Positions 25,999 to 35,141 of a DNA stretch of 64,000 nucleotides are shown here, piece by piece. The stretch's first letter is position 1, and each line of letters opens with the position of its first letter. The stretch comes from Thalassospira sp. MCCC 1A01428 (GTDB lineage: Bacteria > Pseudomonadota > Alphaproteobacteria > Rhodospirillales > Thalassospiraceae), in NCBI RefSeq assembly GCF_002115825.1, contig NZ_JFJZ01000027.1:1-64000 (forward strand), read 5' to 3'. The notes beneath the pieces were generated by a model. The model saw nothing but the letters and a program-made list of their open reading frames with translations. It was not told the DNA's origin and did no database searches. The position numbers were made by a program, and so were the translations under genes.

Positions 25999-27297
25999 CT
26001 ATTCCTGTGGGCGCGCCGGGGGAATAGGCATGATGCGGCGCATCGGGTTGTTTGAGGGTTCCGGGTCAATTATTGGGCCCGAATGCGGTGCGGGGCCGGT
26101 TTTCCGGGGGGCTGTCTTTGCTGAATTATCCTGGTTTGCGGGCGGCGTTGTTAAATCGTCGCTTTGATCATCGCCTTGTGTGATGTCATCGTTTGCTGCC
26201 GGGGCATCGGGCAGGGGCGGGCCGGTATTTTCACTGGTCGCCGGGGCGGTTGCCTTGTTGTCGTCCGCTGTGCCATTTTGGGCATCCAGCTTCGTGGCAT
26301 GTGGCATTGTAATACCATCGCACGGGTTTGACCGTGCAAGGTCGGATGTAAACCAGATAAAATCAACACTATGACCCGGGCCATAGGCCTTTAGATAATT
26401 TGCAGGCGAAACCGATGGATCACCGGGGTTGGGGGCTTCTCGCATGATGATAACAATGCTGGTTCCTTTGGGGTCAAACCGTTTTAAATGCCAGGGGACC
26501 GCAACGTTGGCCCGCGCATGCATGGCACCGGTGATCAGGAACGCGCCCTTAATCCCTTTTTGTTTGCTTGCATCAAACATCGCACGTGCCAGCGAGGCAT
26601 CACGCGCGAACTGGATGGTGCTAAAAGGTGGTGCCTGATCGGGCGATAAAACACCGCAATGGGCATCGACAATTTCACGATCAAACAGTGTTTTTGTTTC
26701 ATCGGGCAAAGGTGGCAAAGCCAGCTTTTTTGCCAGGCTGGCAGGCAAGGCAGCGTTGCCTTTTTCGATCAGGGGGCCAATGATGTCATCGGGCAGGTTT
26801 CCGGCAATCATGGGTAACTGGTGCTGGCGTGCGGCTTCGGCGATGGGCGAATAATCCTGCCAGGAAGGCCAGCCGCTGTTGTCCCAGTCCAGTGCGACGC
26901 CAATATCATCGATCGCGCGTTTTTTGTCGTGCCATGCATCATCCAGGTCCTTTTGCTGGTCCCGGTTGATCATTTCCCACACAACGGCCCGTTTCAGACC
27001 ATCGCCCGATAGCACATCCACCAGTTCGGCCTGGCGTTGATGATGGATCAGGTTGTCGTGGGTTTCACCCAGTAAAATGTATTTTGCCCCGGCTGCGGCG
27101 GATTGCAGGGTTTCCAGCCGCACATAGTCGCCTTTGGCAACATCATAGATTAATCCCGGCGCAGGCGACATGGGGCTTATATCCCCGCCGGCCGCCTGCG
27201 CCGGTTTACCGGCACCAACGCATAGAACAATCAGCAGATAAACAATAAACGGAAAGCCGGTTTTCCCGGCCCGGGGTTTGTTGTGAATTGTTGGCAT
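25999..27297 (-). CDS. ChaN-like haem-binding/Tiki-fold exported protein
   Basis: A 432-residue secreted protein. Residues about 12-36 are a signal peptide ending AQA. The core (about 50-330) is a ChaN domain, with the signature LLGETHDN (about 73-80), then VVWEMINR and AFLITGAMHARAN; the GE..D and H residues form the Tiki/ChaN site, which binds haem iron in the Campylobacter homologue. The last ~100 residues are a tail of A, D, P, T and N without domain signs. ATG at 27297 is preferred to a TTG eight codons earlier. The PLP enzyme lies 43 bases upstream on the same strand, suggesting co-transcription. Confidence 0.8.
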   Translation of the reverse strand: MPTIHNKPRAGKTGFPFIVYLLIVLCVGAGKPAQAAGGDISPMSPAPGLIYDVAKGDYVRLETLQSAAAGAKYILLGETHDNLIHHQRQAELVDVLSGDGLKRAVVWEMINRDQQKDLDDAWHDKKRAIDDIGVALDWDNSGWPSWQDYSPIAEAARQHQLPMIAGNLPDDIIGPLIEKGNAALPASLAKKLALPPLPDETKTLFDREIVDAHCGVLSPDQAPPFSTIQFARDASLARAMFDASKQKGIKGAFLITGAMHARANVAVPWHLKRFDPKGTSIVIIMREAPNPGDPSVSPANYLKAYGPGHSVDFIWFTSDLARSNPCDGITMPHATKLDAQNGTADDNKATAPATSENTGPPLPDAPAANDDITQGDDQSDDLTTPPANQDNSAKTAPRKTGPAPHSGPIIDPEPSNNPMRRIMPIPPARPQE

Positions 27298-27340
27298 GTT
27301 CCGGTTCGGTGTTGTTGGCAAAAAAGATACCTGACGATGG

Positions 27341-28495
27341 TTATTTTGTGTGGTTCAAGGCCGTTTCAATGTCGTCAATCAGGTCGTCGATGTTTTCGAT
27401 GCCGACAGACATACGCAAAAGATCGCCGGGAACCGGGCTGGCTGGCCCTTCGACAGAGGCGCGATGTTCTATCAGGCTTTCAACGCCGCCCAGTGACGTC
27501 GCACGTTTAAACAGTTTGCAGGCATTATGAAAGGCGACTGCGCGTTCGGTGCCGCCTTTAACCCGCAGTGACATCATGCCACCAAAGCCACCGTGCATTT
27601 GCTTTTTGGCTATCTCGTGGCCAATGTGGCTTTCAAGGCCCGGATATTGCACCTGTTCAATTTCGGCATGGTTTTCAAAATGCCGGGCAATTGCCATCGC
27701 ATTGCTGCTGGCGCGTTCCACCCGTATCGAAAGGGTTCGCATACCGCGCAATAACAGCCACGTTTCAAACACACCCAGAACGGCCCCGCCGCCTTTGTGC
27801 TGTTTGCAAACCTGTTCCCAGAAAGCATCTTTTTTTGCAGAAGTTAATGTGCCTGCCAAAACATCGCTATGCCCGTTCAGGTATTTGGTGGCCGAATGCA
27901 TGACAATATCGGCGCCAAATTCAATTGGCCGGGTAATTAGCGGTGTTGCCACCGTATTATCAACGGCCACGACCGCGCCAATCTTGTGGGCCGCACTGGC
28001 AACTGCAGCAATATCGGTAATTTGCCAGTCAGGGTTGGCGGGGGTTTCCAGCCATACCAGCTTTGTTTTACCGGGCTGCATGTGTTTGGCCCATGCGTCG
28101 GCATCGCCATTATCAACAAAATCAAATGTCAGGCCCGATCGTACGCCAACATCCTGCATAAACCCGCGTAAGGCCCAATACATAATCTTGGGCGCAACCA
28201 CATGGTCGCCCGGCTGCAGGGCTTGCAGTACACAAACTGCTGCTGCCATGCCCGACGCAAACAACCGGCTGTCCGCGCCGCCTTCAAGGGCGTTTAAAAC
28301 GGCACAGGCCTGATCATAGGTCGGGTTATCGGCGCGGGTGTAACACCGCCCGTCGTGATAGCTAAGGTCGGTATTACGTTCAAATGTGGTTGACGGGTAT
28401 AGCGGCGGGGTGACCGACCGTGTTGTTTCATCAACCCAGCCCAGTGCCTGTGCGGCCACAGTGGCCGGGTGCTGATTATTGGTTTTCGGGGGCAT
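27341..28495 (-). CDS. cystathionine beta-lyase-like PLP enzyme
   Basis: A 384-residue fold-type I PLP enzyme of the Cys/Met metabolism family, which includes cystathionine beta- and gamma-lyases and synthases. PLP Lys lies in SATKYLNGHSD (about 205-215), with the family's YTRADNPT (about 50-58) and VDNTVATPL (about 172-180) patterns. It is one of two such proteins in the window; the other at 49000 looks more like MetC. Substrate (cystathionine, cysteine or homocysteine derivative) is not decidable. It precedes the ChaN-like gene and diverges from an FAD oxidoreductase gene. Confidence 0.85.
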   Translation of the reverse strand: MPPKTNNQHPATVAAQALGWVDETTRSVTPPLYPSTTFERNTDLSYHDGRCYTRADNPTYDQACAVLNALEGGADSRLFASGMAAAVCVLQALQPGDHVVAPKIMYWALRGFMQDVGVRSGLTFDFVDNGDADAWAKHMQPGKTKLVWLETPANPDWQITDIAAVASAAHKIGAVVAVDNTVATPLITRPIEFGADIVMHSATKYLNGHSDVLAGTLTSAKKDAFWEQVCKQHKGGGAVLGVFETWLLLRGMRTLSIRVERASSNAMAIARHFENHAEIEQVQYPGLESHIGHEIAKKQMHGGFGGMMSLRVKGGTERAVAFHNACKLFKRATSLGGVESLIEHRASVEGPASPVPGDLLRMSVGIENIDDLIDDIETALNHTK

Positions 28496-28531
28496 TTTTT
28501 GGTTTCCCTGATGGTGGTGGCCATGCTTAAT

Positions 28532-28541
28532 GGGTATACCC
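28532..28541. promoter_or_regulatory. perfect palindrome in a divergent promoter region
   Basis: GGGTATACCC lies in the 106-base gap between the PLP lyase gene (minus) and the FAD oxidoreductase gene (plus), where both promoters must be. It may be an operator. No regulator gene is adjacent. Confidence 0.3.
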
Positions 28542-28601
28542 TAATGCGCCCTATCAGTTTGGGGAACCACAAAAATACCCGGTTGATCCTCTATCAGGGA
28601 T

Positions 28602-29915
28602 ATGATGCACATGCAGACGCAAACCTTTCCAAAACAGGCCGACATTGTCATTATTGGCGGTGGTATTCAGGGTGCCGCTAGCGCGTATTACCTGCAAAAA
28701 GCCGGAATGTCGGTTGTTTTGCTGGAAAAGGATACGGTGGCATCGCATCAGTCGGGCCGGGCATGGGGGTTTGTGCGCCAGCAGGGGCGCGACCCGGTTG
28801 AACTTCCCCTGATGAAGGCCTGCATCGATATTTGGCCAAATCTGGAGCGCGACCTTGGCGCCGATCTGGAATGGCGACAGGGCGGCGTTTTATATGTTGC
28901 CAAGGATGACGCCGAAATGGCCCGTTATGAACGCTGGCTGGCCGATGCCCAACCTTATGATATTGGTACGCGCAAGCTGGGTCAGGCCGAGGTGAAAAGC
29001 CTGATGCCCGGCATTACATCGCCCGGTGTCGGGGGGATTTTCACGGCGAATGACGGGCAGGCCGAACCAAAAAAAGCTGCCCCCGCGCTGGCAAAGAAGG
29101 CGCACGACCTGGGAGCGGTAATTTTGCAGGGTTGCGGTGCCTTGGGCATTGAAACCGAAGGCGGGCAGGTTAGCGGTGTTATCAGCGAACGCGGATTGAT
29201 TAAAACCCGCATTGTCATTTGCGCCGCCGGGGCCCTGACGCATAAGTTTGTTGCCAGGTTTGGCCGTCGTTTGCCACAACAAACAACCCGGGGCACGGTG
29301 ATACGTACCAAACCGGTGCCGCCGATTTCGGCGGTCAGCGCGGTTGTCGATGGTTTGGGGTTTCGCCAGCGCGCCGACGGGTCGCTCAATCTGTCGGACG
29401 ATATCAATACCGATATCGACCTTACCCTGTCGCGCTTTCGCTATGCTGCCGATTTTCTGCCGGGCTACAAATCGAACTGGCGCAATTTCAATTTCCATCT
29501 TGATATGCGGTTTATCGATGATCTGGCTGATCATTTACCCGGTAGCCCGGCCGCGGATAAACCGCTTATGGGGCGTCGACAAACTACAGCCTTGCCCAAC
29601 CCGAAACGTATTCGCAACTCGCTGGCCGCGTTTAAACGCCTGTTTCCCCATATCGAAACACCACAAATTGTTGATCAATGGGCCGGCGACATCGATGTGA
29701 CCCCCGATGCCGTCCCGGTGATTGACCAGCTTGAAAATCCTACGGGCTTTTTTGTTGCTACCGGTTTTTCAGGCCACGGTTTTGCCATGGGGCCAATTGT
29801 TGGCAAGGTTTTGTCGGAATGGATCACAACCGGGCAAGCGTCAATTAATCTCGATGCTTTCCGGCTCTCGCGTTTTGAAACCGGGCAAAAACGGCATCCC
29901 TATGATTTACCATAA
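28602..29915 (+). CDS. FAD-dependent oxidoreductase (DAO family)
   Basis: A 437-residue flavoprotein of the D-amino-acid/sarcosine/glycine oxidase family. The dinucleotide site is DIVIIGGGIQGAASAYYL (about 15-32), followed by an acidic strand end at EKD. The C-terminal half has the family's substrate domain and the late glycine motif FSGHGFAMGP. No covalent-flavin motif is visible. An ATG three codons in is an alternative start. It diverges from a PLP lyase; an EamA transporter converges on it. It likely oxidises an N-methyl or D-amino acid (inference). Confidence 0.86.
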   Translation: MMHMQTQTFPKQADIVIIGGGIQGAASAYYLQKAGMSVVLLEKDTVASHQSGRAWGFVRQQGRDPVELPLMKACIDIWPNLERDLGADLEWRQGGVLYVAKDDAEMARYERWLADAQPYDIGTRKLGQAEVKSLMPGITSPGVGGIFTANDGQAEPKKAAPALAKKAHDLGAVILQGCGALGIETEGGQVSGVISERGLIKTRIVICAAGALTHKFVARFGRRLPQQTTRGTVIRTKPVPPISAVSAVVDGLGFRQRADGSLNLSDDINTDIDLTLSRFRYAADFLPGYKSNWRNFNFHLDMRFIDDLADHLPGSPAADKPLMGRRQTTALPNPKRIRNSLAAFKRLFPHIETPQIVDQWAGDIDVTPDAVPVIDQLENPTGFFVATGFSGHGFAMGPIVGKVLSEWITTGQASINLDAFRLSRFETGQKRHPYDLP

Positions 29916-29970
29916 GAGCCAGGGCGTTTGGAACTGCCCGGCATCGTTTCAGGGGGCTATGGTGTGATTG

Positions 29971-30819
29971 TTAGCTGCGCGAAAAACGCAGCAACACCGC
30001 GCCGCACACCGTCATCATTGTCGATGCCAGTTTCACCAGGTTAAGTTTTTCACCCATCATCACTACGCCAATTAACAAGGCAAAGATGATACTGGTTTCG
30101 CGCAAGGCCACCACCAGGGCGATGGGGGCCTGTGAAAATGCCCACATGACAGTGCAGTAAGCAGTAAACGACGCGCTGCCACCAATGAAAAAGGCAATTT
30201 TGCCACGTTGGGCAATGTCCCGCACAATTGTTGGCCGCTGAATATGCGCAAAAATGCCAAAAACCAGAATATTGCCGATGGTGTGCCAGGCGTAATAATC
30301 CATCACATTGCCAGCCACCCGCACCCCGTTGCCATCGGTCAGGGAATAGGCGCTGATAAAACAGCCGGTAATCAATGCCAGCAGTGCCGCCCGCCCGTTG
30401 CGTAATCCGTCTGCATGCCGCACCAGGCACAGGCTGATAATGCCGCAACCGATCAGGGCAATGGCGATCCCTTCAATAGGGGCCAGCACGACGCCCAAAA
30501 ACAGGACCGAAACTGTCGCAACAATCAGCGGGGCCGACCCGCGGGCAATTGGATAAACCTGGCTAAGGTCACCCCATTGATAGGAATTGATCAAAAACCA
30601 CTGATACCCCAAATGCAATGCCACCGACCCCGCCAGATATGGCCAGCTTGCCGGGGCAGGCAGGCTGGTAAAGGGTAAAAGCAGCAATAACAATGGGGCG
30701 TGCCCAAAAATGACGGCAGTCATATTGAGCATTTTGTCTTTGCCACCCTTGATCAGGGCATTCCAGATCGCATGCATCAGGGCTGCGCCAATTACCGCCA
30801 AAAAAACTGTTGTGGTCAT
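29971..30819 (-). CDS. EamA-type (DMT) transporter
   Basis: A 282-residue inner-membrane protein with ten predicted helices arranged as two EamA repeats, as in exporters of amino acids and metabolites. The first helix starts at about residue 5. The ATG at 30819 is preceded by AAAGGAA at good distance; an upstream start at 30870 would add 17 residues. It converges on the FAD oxidoreductase gene; substrate unknown. Confidence 0.85.
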   Translation of the reverse strand: MTTTVFLAVIGAALMHAIWNALIKGGKDKMLNMTAVIFGHAPLLLLLLPFTSLPAPASWPYLAGSVALHLGYQWFLINSYQWGDLSQVYPIARGSAPLIVATVSVLFLGVVLAPIEGIAIALIGCGIISLCLVRHADGLRNGRAALLALITGCFISAYSLTDGNGVRVAGNVMDYYAWHTIGNILVFGIFAHIQRPTIVRDIAQRGKIAFFIGGSASFTAYCTVMWAFSQAPIALVVALRETSIIFALLIGVVMMGEKLNLVKLASTMMTVCGAVLLRFSRS

Positions 30820-30976
30820 TGGGGCTGTTTCCTTTGGCGAGGCAATTAATCCGGAAGGGATTGCGGGCACCTGGAGGGTGCCAGTTTGAAAGCGGTATCG
30901 TTTCCTAATTTTGCAGGCAGTTCAAGTGCCGGGATAGCGGAAAATGCCCAAGATTAAAAATGATTTGAAAATGATG

Positions 30977-31021
30977 TAAAAAAAACCGCAAAGGCAATCA
31001 TCGTTGCTGCCTTTGCGGTTT
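30977..31021 (-). terminator. terminator of the MBL-fold gene
   Basis: On the minus strand, AAACCGCAAAGGCA (reading 31021-31008) pairs with its complement at 30996-30983, followed by a T run (the plus strand shows a long A run at 30978-30985). It ends the MBL gene that stops at 31068. Confidence 0.8.
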
Positions 31022-31067
31022 GATTAATCGGTAATCCGATGGGGGATGCATGCCCATCGGCACAGGT

Positions 31068-32069
31068 TTATGCCTGCGCTGGCGCGGATATATGATGATG
31101 CGTTCCGCCGACCGGCAGCGCCAAAAAATGTTCAGGGTTTAACCCGGCGCGCTCCATTGCGATATGAAGCCGTTTGGGCGGTTCATCAACAGGTTCAGCG
31201 GTTAAAACAAACGTCCCCCAATGAATGGCAATGGCCTGTTTTACGCCCATCACCTGTTTGATCATAACGGCTTCTTCGGGGTTAACGTGGGCGGTTTTCA
31301 TAAAATCGCGCGGGTCATAGGCCCCAATCGGAATAAGCCCTAAATCAAACGGGCCATATTTTTCGCCCATTTCGGCAAATAATTGTTCGTTCCAGCCGCT
31401 GTCGCCAACAAAATAGAATTTAAACCCGTTGGGAAATGTCAGGGCATAACCACCCCAAAGCATTTCCTTGCGGTCGCTAATTTTGCGGCTGGACCAGTGA
31501 TAGGACGACGTATGCACAATTTTAACGCCGTTAACTTCGGCGTATTGGTCCCAGTCCATTTCAAGGCAACCGTCAATCCCGGCTTCTTTTAACAGCGAGG
31601 CATTTTTCAACGGCACGACGTGGGTGGGGCCGTTGCCAATTTGGCGTAATGATTCAAGATCGCAATGATCATAATGATTGTGCGAAAGAGGGATAATGTC
31701 GATTTTTGGCAATTGATCAATGCCAAGGCCGGGCGGGCTGTATCGTTTGGGTCCGATCCGGGCAAAGGGCGATGCCCGGTCTGAAAAAACCGGATCGGTT
31801 AGAATGTTCAGTCCTTGATATTGCAATAATACAGTGGCATGGCCAATCCAGGTGACCTGGGCGACATCGGGATTGGGGGTGTGAATGGCATCCAGATTGG
31901 GGGAAACAACAGGGGTTTTACCGATCTGGTCTTTGGCTTTGGGCCAGCTTTCACGCCCAAACAACCGGCGGCGTAAAAACGTAAAAAACGATTTTTTGCC
32001 TTCCGGTAAAGGATAGCGGTTTTCAAAGCCGTTTTCGGTGTGATGGTCCGGGCGAGATACAGAATTCAC
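31068..32069 (-). CDS. MBL-fold hydrolase, NAPE-PLD/UlaG-like
   Basis: A 333-residue metallo-hydrolase. Metal motif HNHYDHCD (about 130-137) with upstream WIGHATVLLQYQG (about 73-85) and later VGDSG, and HWGTF near the end; this set is typical of the NAPE-PLD-like branch, which hydrolyses phosphodiester bonds of N-acyl phospholipids in animals and has many bacterial members of unknown substrate. No signal peptide is evident; a basic, aromatic N-terminus (FFTFLRRRLFG) could associate with membranes. Single gene with a terminator. Confidence 0.85.
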   Translation of the reverse strand: MNSVSRPDHHTENGFENRYPLPEGKKSFFTFLRRRLFGRESWPKAKDQIGKTPVVSPNLDAIHTPNPDVAQVTWIGHATVLLQYQGLNILTDPVFSDRASPFARIGPKRYSPPGLGIDQLPKIDIIPLSHNHYDHCDLESLRQIGNGPTHVVPLKNASLLKEAGIDGCLEMDWDQYAEVNGVKIVHTSSYHWSSRKISDRKEMLWGGYALTFPNGFKFYFVGDSGWNEQLFAEMGEKYGPFDLGLIPIGAYDPRDFMKTAHVNPEEAVMIKQVMGVKQAIAIHWGTFVLTAEPVDEPPKRLHIAMERAGLNPEHFLALPVGGTHHHISAPAQA

Positions 32070-32250
32070 AGGTTTTCCCTTATCATTTTTGTTCTTTTAC
32101 TATGTGTTGCATTTACAACGCTGCGCAAGTGGGCGAATTAGTTTGTGTTGTGCGATTTGTATATTGCCCAAAAAAAGGGGCAGTACCCGCAGGTACCGCC
32201 CGTTTCGTCATGCCGGCCCATTTAATGACAGGCACGGTAAAATGAATGCG

Positions 32251-33207
32251 TTATTCAACTACATCGACATAACTATCAAGGTCAGGTGTTTGGTCGATAA
32301 TGCCTTCATCAAGCAAATATTGGGCAAAACGGGCATACCGCCCCCGATCAACGGCGGCCGGGCGCAAGGCAAAGCGTGGTAATGTGTCGGCCCAGGCGCG
32401 TTTGTTCAATTCATCATCCAGGTTGGGATAGGCGGCAACAAACGCCTTCCAGCTATCATCGGGGTGATTGATCAGATATTGGGTGGCTTCTTCCAGGGCA
32501 TCAAGCATCTTTTTCATACGCGGGTCACCCACATGGTCCTTGCGTATGGTCAGGATCAGCTCGTCATAAGGTGGAACACCTTCTTCCTCGACGTAAAATG
32601 CCTTGCCCGGTTTGCCTTCGATATCCATCTGGTTCAATTCGAAATTGCGATAGGCACCAATCACCGCGTCAACCTGGCCTGAATATAATGACGGCGACAG
32701 CGAGAAATTGACGTTCACCAGTTCGACCGATTTGATGTCAACACCGTGACTTTTTAGCATGGTTCCCAGAACTGCATCTTCAAAACCGGCCAGCGAATAA
32801 CCGACTTTTTTGCCTTTCAGGTCGGCGATATCTTTAATGGGCCCGTCTTTTAACACCACCAGCGCGTTTAGCGGCGTTGCCACCAGGGTGCCAATGCGTG
32901 TTAGCGGCAAACCCTGTGCGACCTGAACATGCAATTGCGGTTGGTAATTGACGGCCACATCGCCTTGCCCGGCGGCGACCAGGCGCGGCGGGGCCGACGG
33001 GTCCGCCGGTTCAACCAATTCCACATCCAGCCCGTGTTTGGTGAAAAATCCCTTTTCCTTGGCGACAATCAGCGGCGCGTGGTCGGGGTTTACAAACCAG
33101 TCCAGCAGGATCGTCAGTTTTTCGTTGGCATGGGCGGGTAATGCGGACAGCGCCAAAGACGCCCCGATGGTTGCAGCCGATAATATCGATTTTAGGCGTG
33201 ACATCAC
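32251..33207 (-). CDS. thiY: thiamine-precursor-binding protein ThiY (NMT1/THI5-like)
   Basis: A 318-residue exported substrate-binding protein. Signal peptide about 1-27 (SLALSALPAHA). The NMT1/THI5-like fold starts at LTILLDWFVNPDHAPLIVAKEKGFF, as in ThiY, which delivers N-formyl-4-amino-5-aminomethyl-2-methylpyrimidine or related thiamine pieces. Third gene of thiZ-thiX-thiY, 94 bases after thiX, all under a TPP riboswitch. MSRL at 33204 is an equal start. Confidence 0.88.
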   Translation of the reverse strand: MMSRLKSILSAATIGASLALSALPAHANEKLTILLDWFVNPDHAPLIVAKEKGFFTKHGLDVELVEPADPSAPPRLVAAGQGDVAVNYQPQLHVQVAQGLPLTRIGTLVATPLNALVVLKDGPIKDIADLKGKKVGYSLAGFEDAVLGTMLKSHGVDIKSVELVNVNFSLSPSLYSGQVDAVIGAYRNFELNQMDIEGKPGKAFYVEEEGVPPYDELILTIRKDHVGDPRMKKMLDALEEATQYLINHPDDSWKAFVAAYPNLDDELNKRAWADTLPRFALRPAAVDRGRYARFAQYLLDEGIIDQTPDLDSYVDVVE

Positions 33208-33301
33208 TATTTCCCTGTTTCAAACAAGCACGGTGAAAATGAAAAAAATGCAGTGGCAAAATTGCGGGCAGGCCGCGATTATTGGCGCATAAGCAGCAAG
33301 T

Positions 33302-34123
33302 TTAATCGTGGCGGGCAAGGCTGTCGGGTTGCCAGGGTAACAGCCTGCGCAACAGTTGATCGACAATGAAATATTGCGTGATCGAAAAGGCACACAGGAT
33401 CAGAAGGCAGGCAAAAACCATGTCGATCTGAACCCGGGCATTGGCTTGTAGCATTAAATATCCCAGCCCATGACTGGAGCCGACCCATTCGCCAATTATC
33501 GCCCCGATCGGGGCAACAGCCGTCGCCACGCGAAAGCCCGATGCAAAGGCGGGCAAGGCAGCTGGCAACCGAATATGTGTTAACAAACGCCAGCGATGTG
33601 TGCCCATCGTGTGGGCCAGATCAAGCCAGCCCGGTTCTGTCCGCGATAATCCGTCAAAAAACGCAACAGTGACCGGAAAGAAAATGATCAGGGCAGCCAT
33701 GGCAATTTTTGAGGCCATGCCAAACCCCAGCCACAGCACCAGCAACGGGGCAATGGCAAAAAACGGAATGGCTTGTGATACCAGCAATATCGGCATCAAC
33801 CAAAACCGTATCGGGCTGAACAATGCCATTGGCAGGGCGGCAAGCGCGCCCAGAAGTGCCCCGGCAAACAGGCCAATTACGGTTTCGGCAATTGTATAAC
33901 CCGCATGGTCCAGCAGCACCGCATGGCGGTTGGTCAGCGCCAGCCACACGTCATAGGGGGCAGGCAGCATGTATTTTGGTGCGCCCGTCACCATTACAAC
34001 GATCTGCCAGGTGGCGATTAAGGCCACGATGATGATAATGGGCCGCGCCAGTTTCAGCAGTTTCCGTTCGGCCAACGGTTTTCGCGATATATGACGGGCG
34101 GGCTTTGTCGGCGGCGGGGTCAT
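33302..34123 (-). CDS. thiX: thiamine-precursor ABC permease ThiX
   Basis: A 273-residue inner-membrane permease of the SsuC/TauC type with about six helices. The EAA-loop region (about 165-195) has DLAHTMGTHRWRLLTHIRLPAALP, the site where the ATPase binds. Its start overlaps the thiZ stop by 4 bases, a sign of translational coupling. It forms a transporter with ThiZ and ThiY. Confidence 0.9.
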   Translation of the reverse strand: MTPPPTKPARHISRKPLAERKLLKLARPIIIIVALIATWQIVVMVTGAPKYMLPAPYDVWLALTNRHAVLLDHAGYTIAETVIGLFAGALLGALAALPMALFSPIRFWLMPILLVSQAIPFFAIAPLLVLWLGFGMASKIAMAALIIFFPVTVAFFDGLSRTEPGWLDLAHTMGTHRWRLLTHIRLPAALPAFASGFRVATAVAPIGAIIGEWVGSSHGLGYLMLQANARVQIDMVFACLLILCAFSITQYFIVDQLLRRLLPWQPDSLARHD

Positions 34124-34941
34124 TGGGGGGCCTCCGTCGCACCGGTTTGGGGCGATATTGCGCCCAACTGGTGTAACAGGCGGGCCTGATGGCTCAATAT
34201 CGCGGGGTCAGTTATGTCGCGCGGAATGGTGCCTTGGGGAATAACGGCATCGGACAATATTGCCGGTGTGCCCTGCAAAACCACAACCTTGTGGCCAACC
34301 CTAAGGGCTTCAAGCGGGTCATGTGTGACCAGCAAAACGGTTTTGCCATGTAAGACCCGGGCGGCCAGATCCTGAATGCGCATTCGGTTTAGCGGGTCCA
34401 GGGCCGAAAAGGGTTCGTCCATTAAAACAACCGGGCGATCTTCCATCAAGGTGCGGGCCAGGGCCGCGCGCTGCTTCATGCCACCAGATAACTGGGCAGG
34501 GCGCATATGTGCGGCTTTGCCAAGCCCGACTTCGGCAATCAAATGGTCGGCCCGGGAAAAATCAGGTTTTTCGCCGCGTAATACCGCCCCAAGAACAACG
34601 TTTTCGCGCACGGATCGCCACGGCAACAGCAAATCTTGCTGCGCCATATAGGCAACCCGCCCGGCCAAGGGTAATTTATCACTACAGGTAATAGTACCGC
34701 TGGCAGCGTCGCCGACAAGCCCGGCCAGAAATCTTAAAAGGGTGCTTTTGCCCACACCCGATGGCCCTAGCAAACAGGTAAAGCTGTTGGCACTTAGATC
34801 AAGGGAAAGGTCGTGAAAAAGGCTGGTGCCGTTAAATTCAACACTGGCACCGCGCAAATGAACATCAAACGATGTCGGATTGCTGTCAGTTGGTGCCGGT
34901 ATGTGCTTTATGTTGGGCGTTTTTGCATCGGTATACGTCAT
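34120..34941 (-). CDS. thiZ: thiamine-precursor ABC ATPase ThiZ
   Basis: A 273-residue ABC ATPase. Walker A is LLGPSGVGKSTLL (about 57-69), signature LSGGMKQRAALARTL (about 150-164), Walker B VVLMDEPFSALD (about 172-183), and LVTHDPLEAL is the H-loop. First gene after the TPP riboswitch; the riboswitch's conserved 3' end supplies its ribosome-binding site. Confidence 0.93.
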   Translation of the reverse strand: MTYTDAKTPNIKHIPAPTDSNPTSFDVHLRGASVEFNGTSLFHDLSLDLSANSFTCLLGPSGVGKSTLLRFLAGLVGDAASGTITCSDKLPLAGRVAYMAQQDLLLPWRSVRENVVLGAVLRGEKPDFSRADHLIAEVGLGKAAHMRPAQLSGGMKQRAALARTLMEDRPVVLMDEPFSALDPLNRMRIQDLAARVLHGKTVLLVTHDPLEALRVGHKVVVLQGTPAILSDAVIPQGTIPRDITDPAILSHQARLLHQLGAISPQTGATEAPQ

Positions 34942-34943
34942 AC

Positions 34944-35043
34944 GATCCTTCCTACGCCGGTCTTAACCGGTTCAGGTTCAAAGGGTCGTTCGGCAACACC
35001 GAACCTCTCAGCCTGTTTACGACAGGCCCCCCTGGAGATGACG
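34944..35043 (-). promoter_or_regulatory. TPP riboswitch (THI element)
   Basis: On the minus strand the conserved core is plain: a GC-rich GGGGGGCC start, CTGAGA, ACCCTTTGAACCTGA and finally GCGTAGGAAG. These are the TPP-binding loops of the thi-box. The last conserved segment contains AGGAAGG, 5-6 bases before the thiZ ATG at 34941, so TPP binding probably hides the ribosome site (translational off-switch). No separate terminator hairpin is seen between the aptamer and thiZ. Confidence 0.96.
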
Positions 35044-35141
35044 CGACTATGCGCAGATGAAACCCTTGCGTCAAGTTTCGTGATTAATGTTTTTCGTTTG
35101 GTCCTTGCCAATCTGGATGCCGGCAAGGACCTGTTGGGCGT

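Noticed and set aside
27549-28313. 254-codon plus-strand frame opposite the PLP lyase
   Set aside because: Antisense shadow; the PLP enzyme motifs fix the minus strand as coding.
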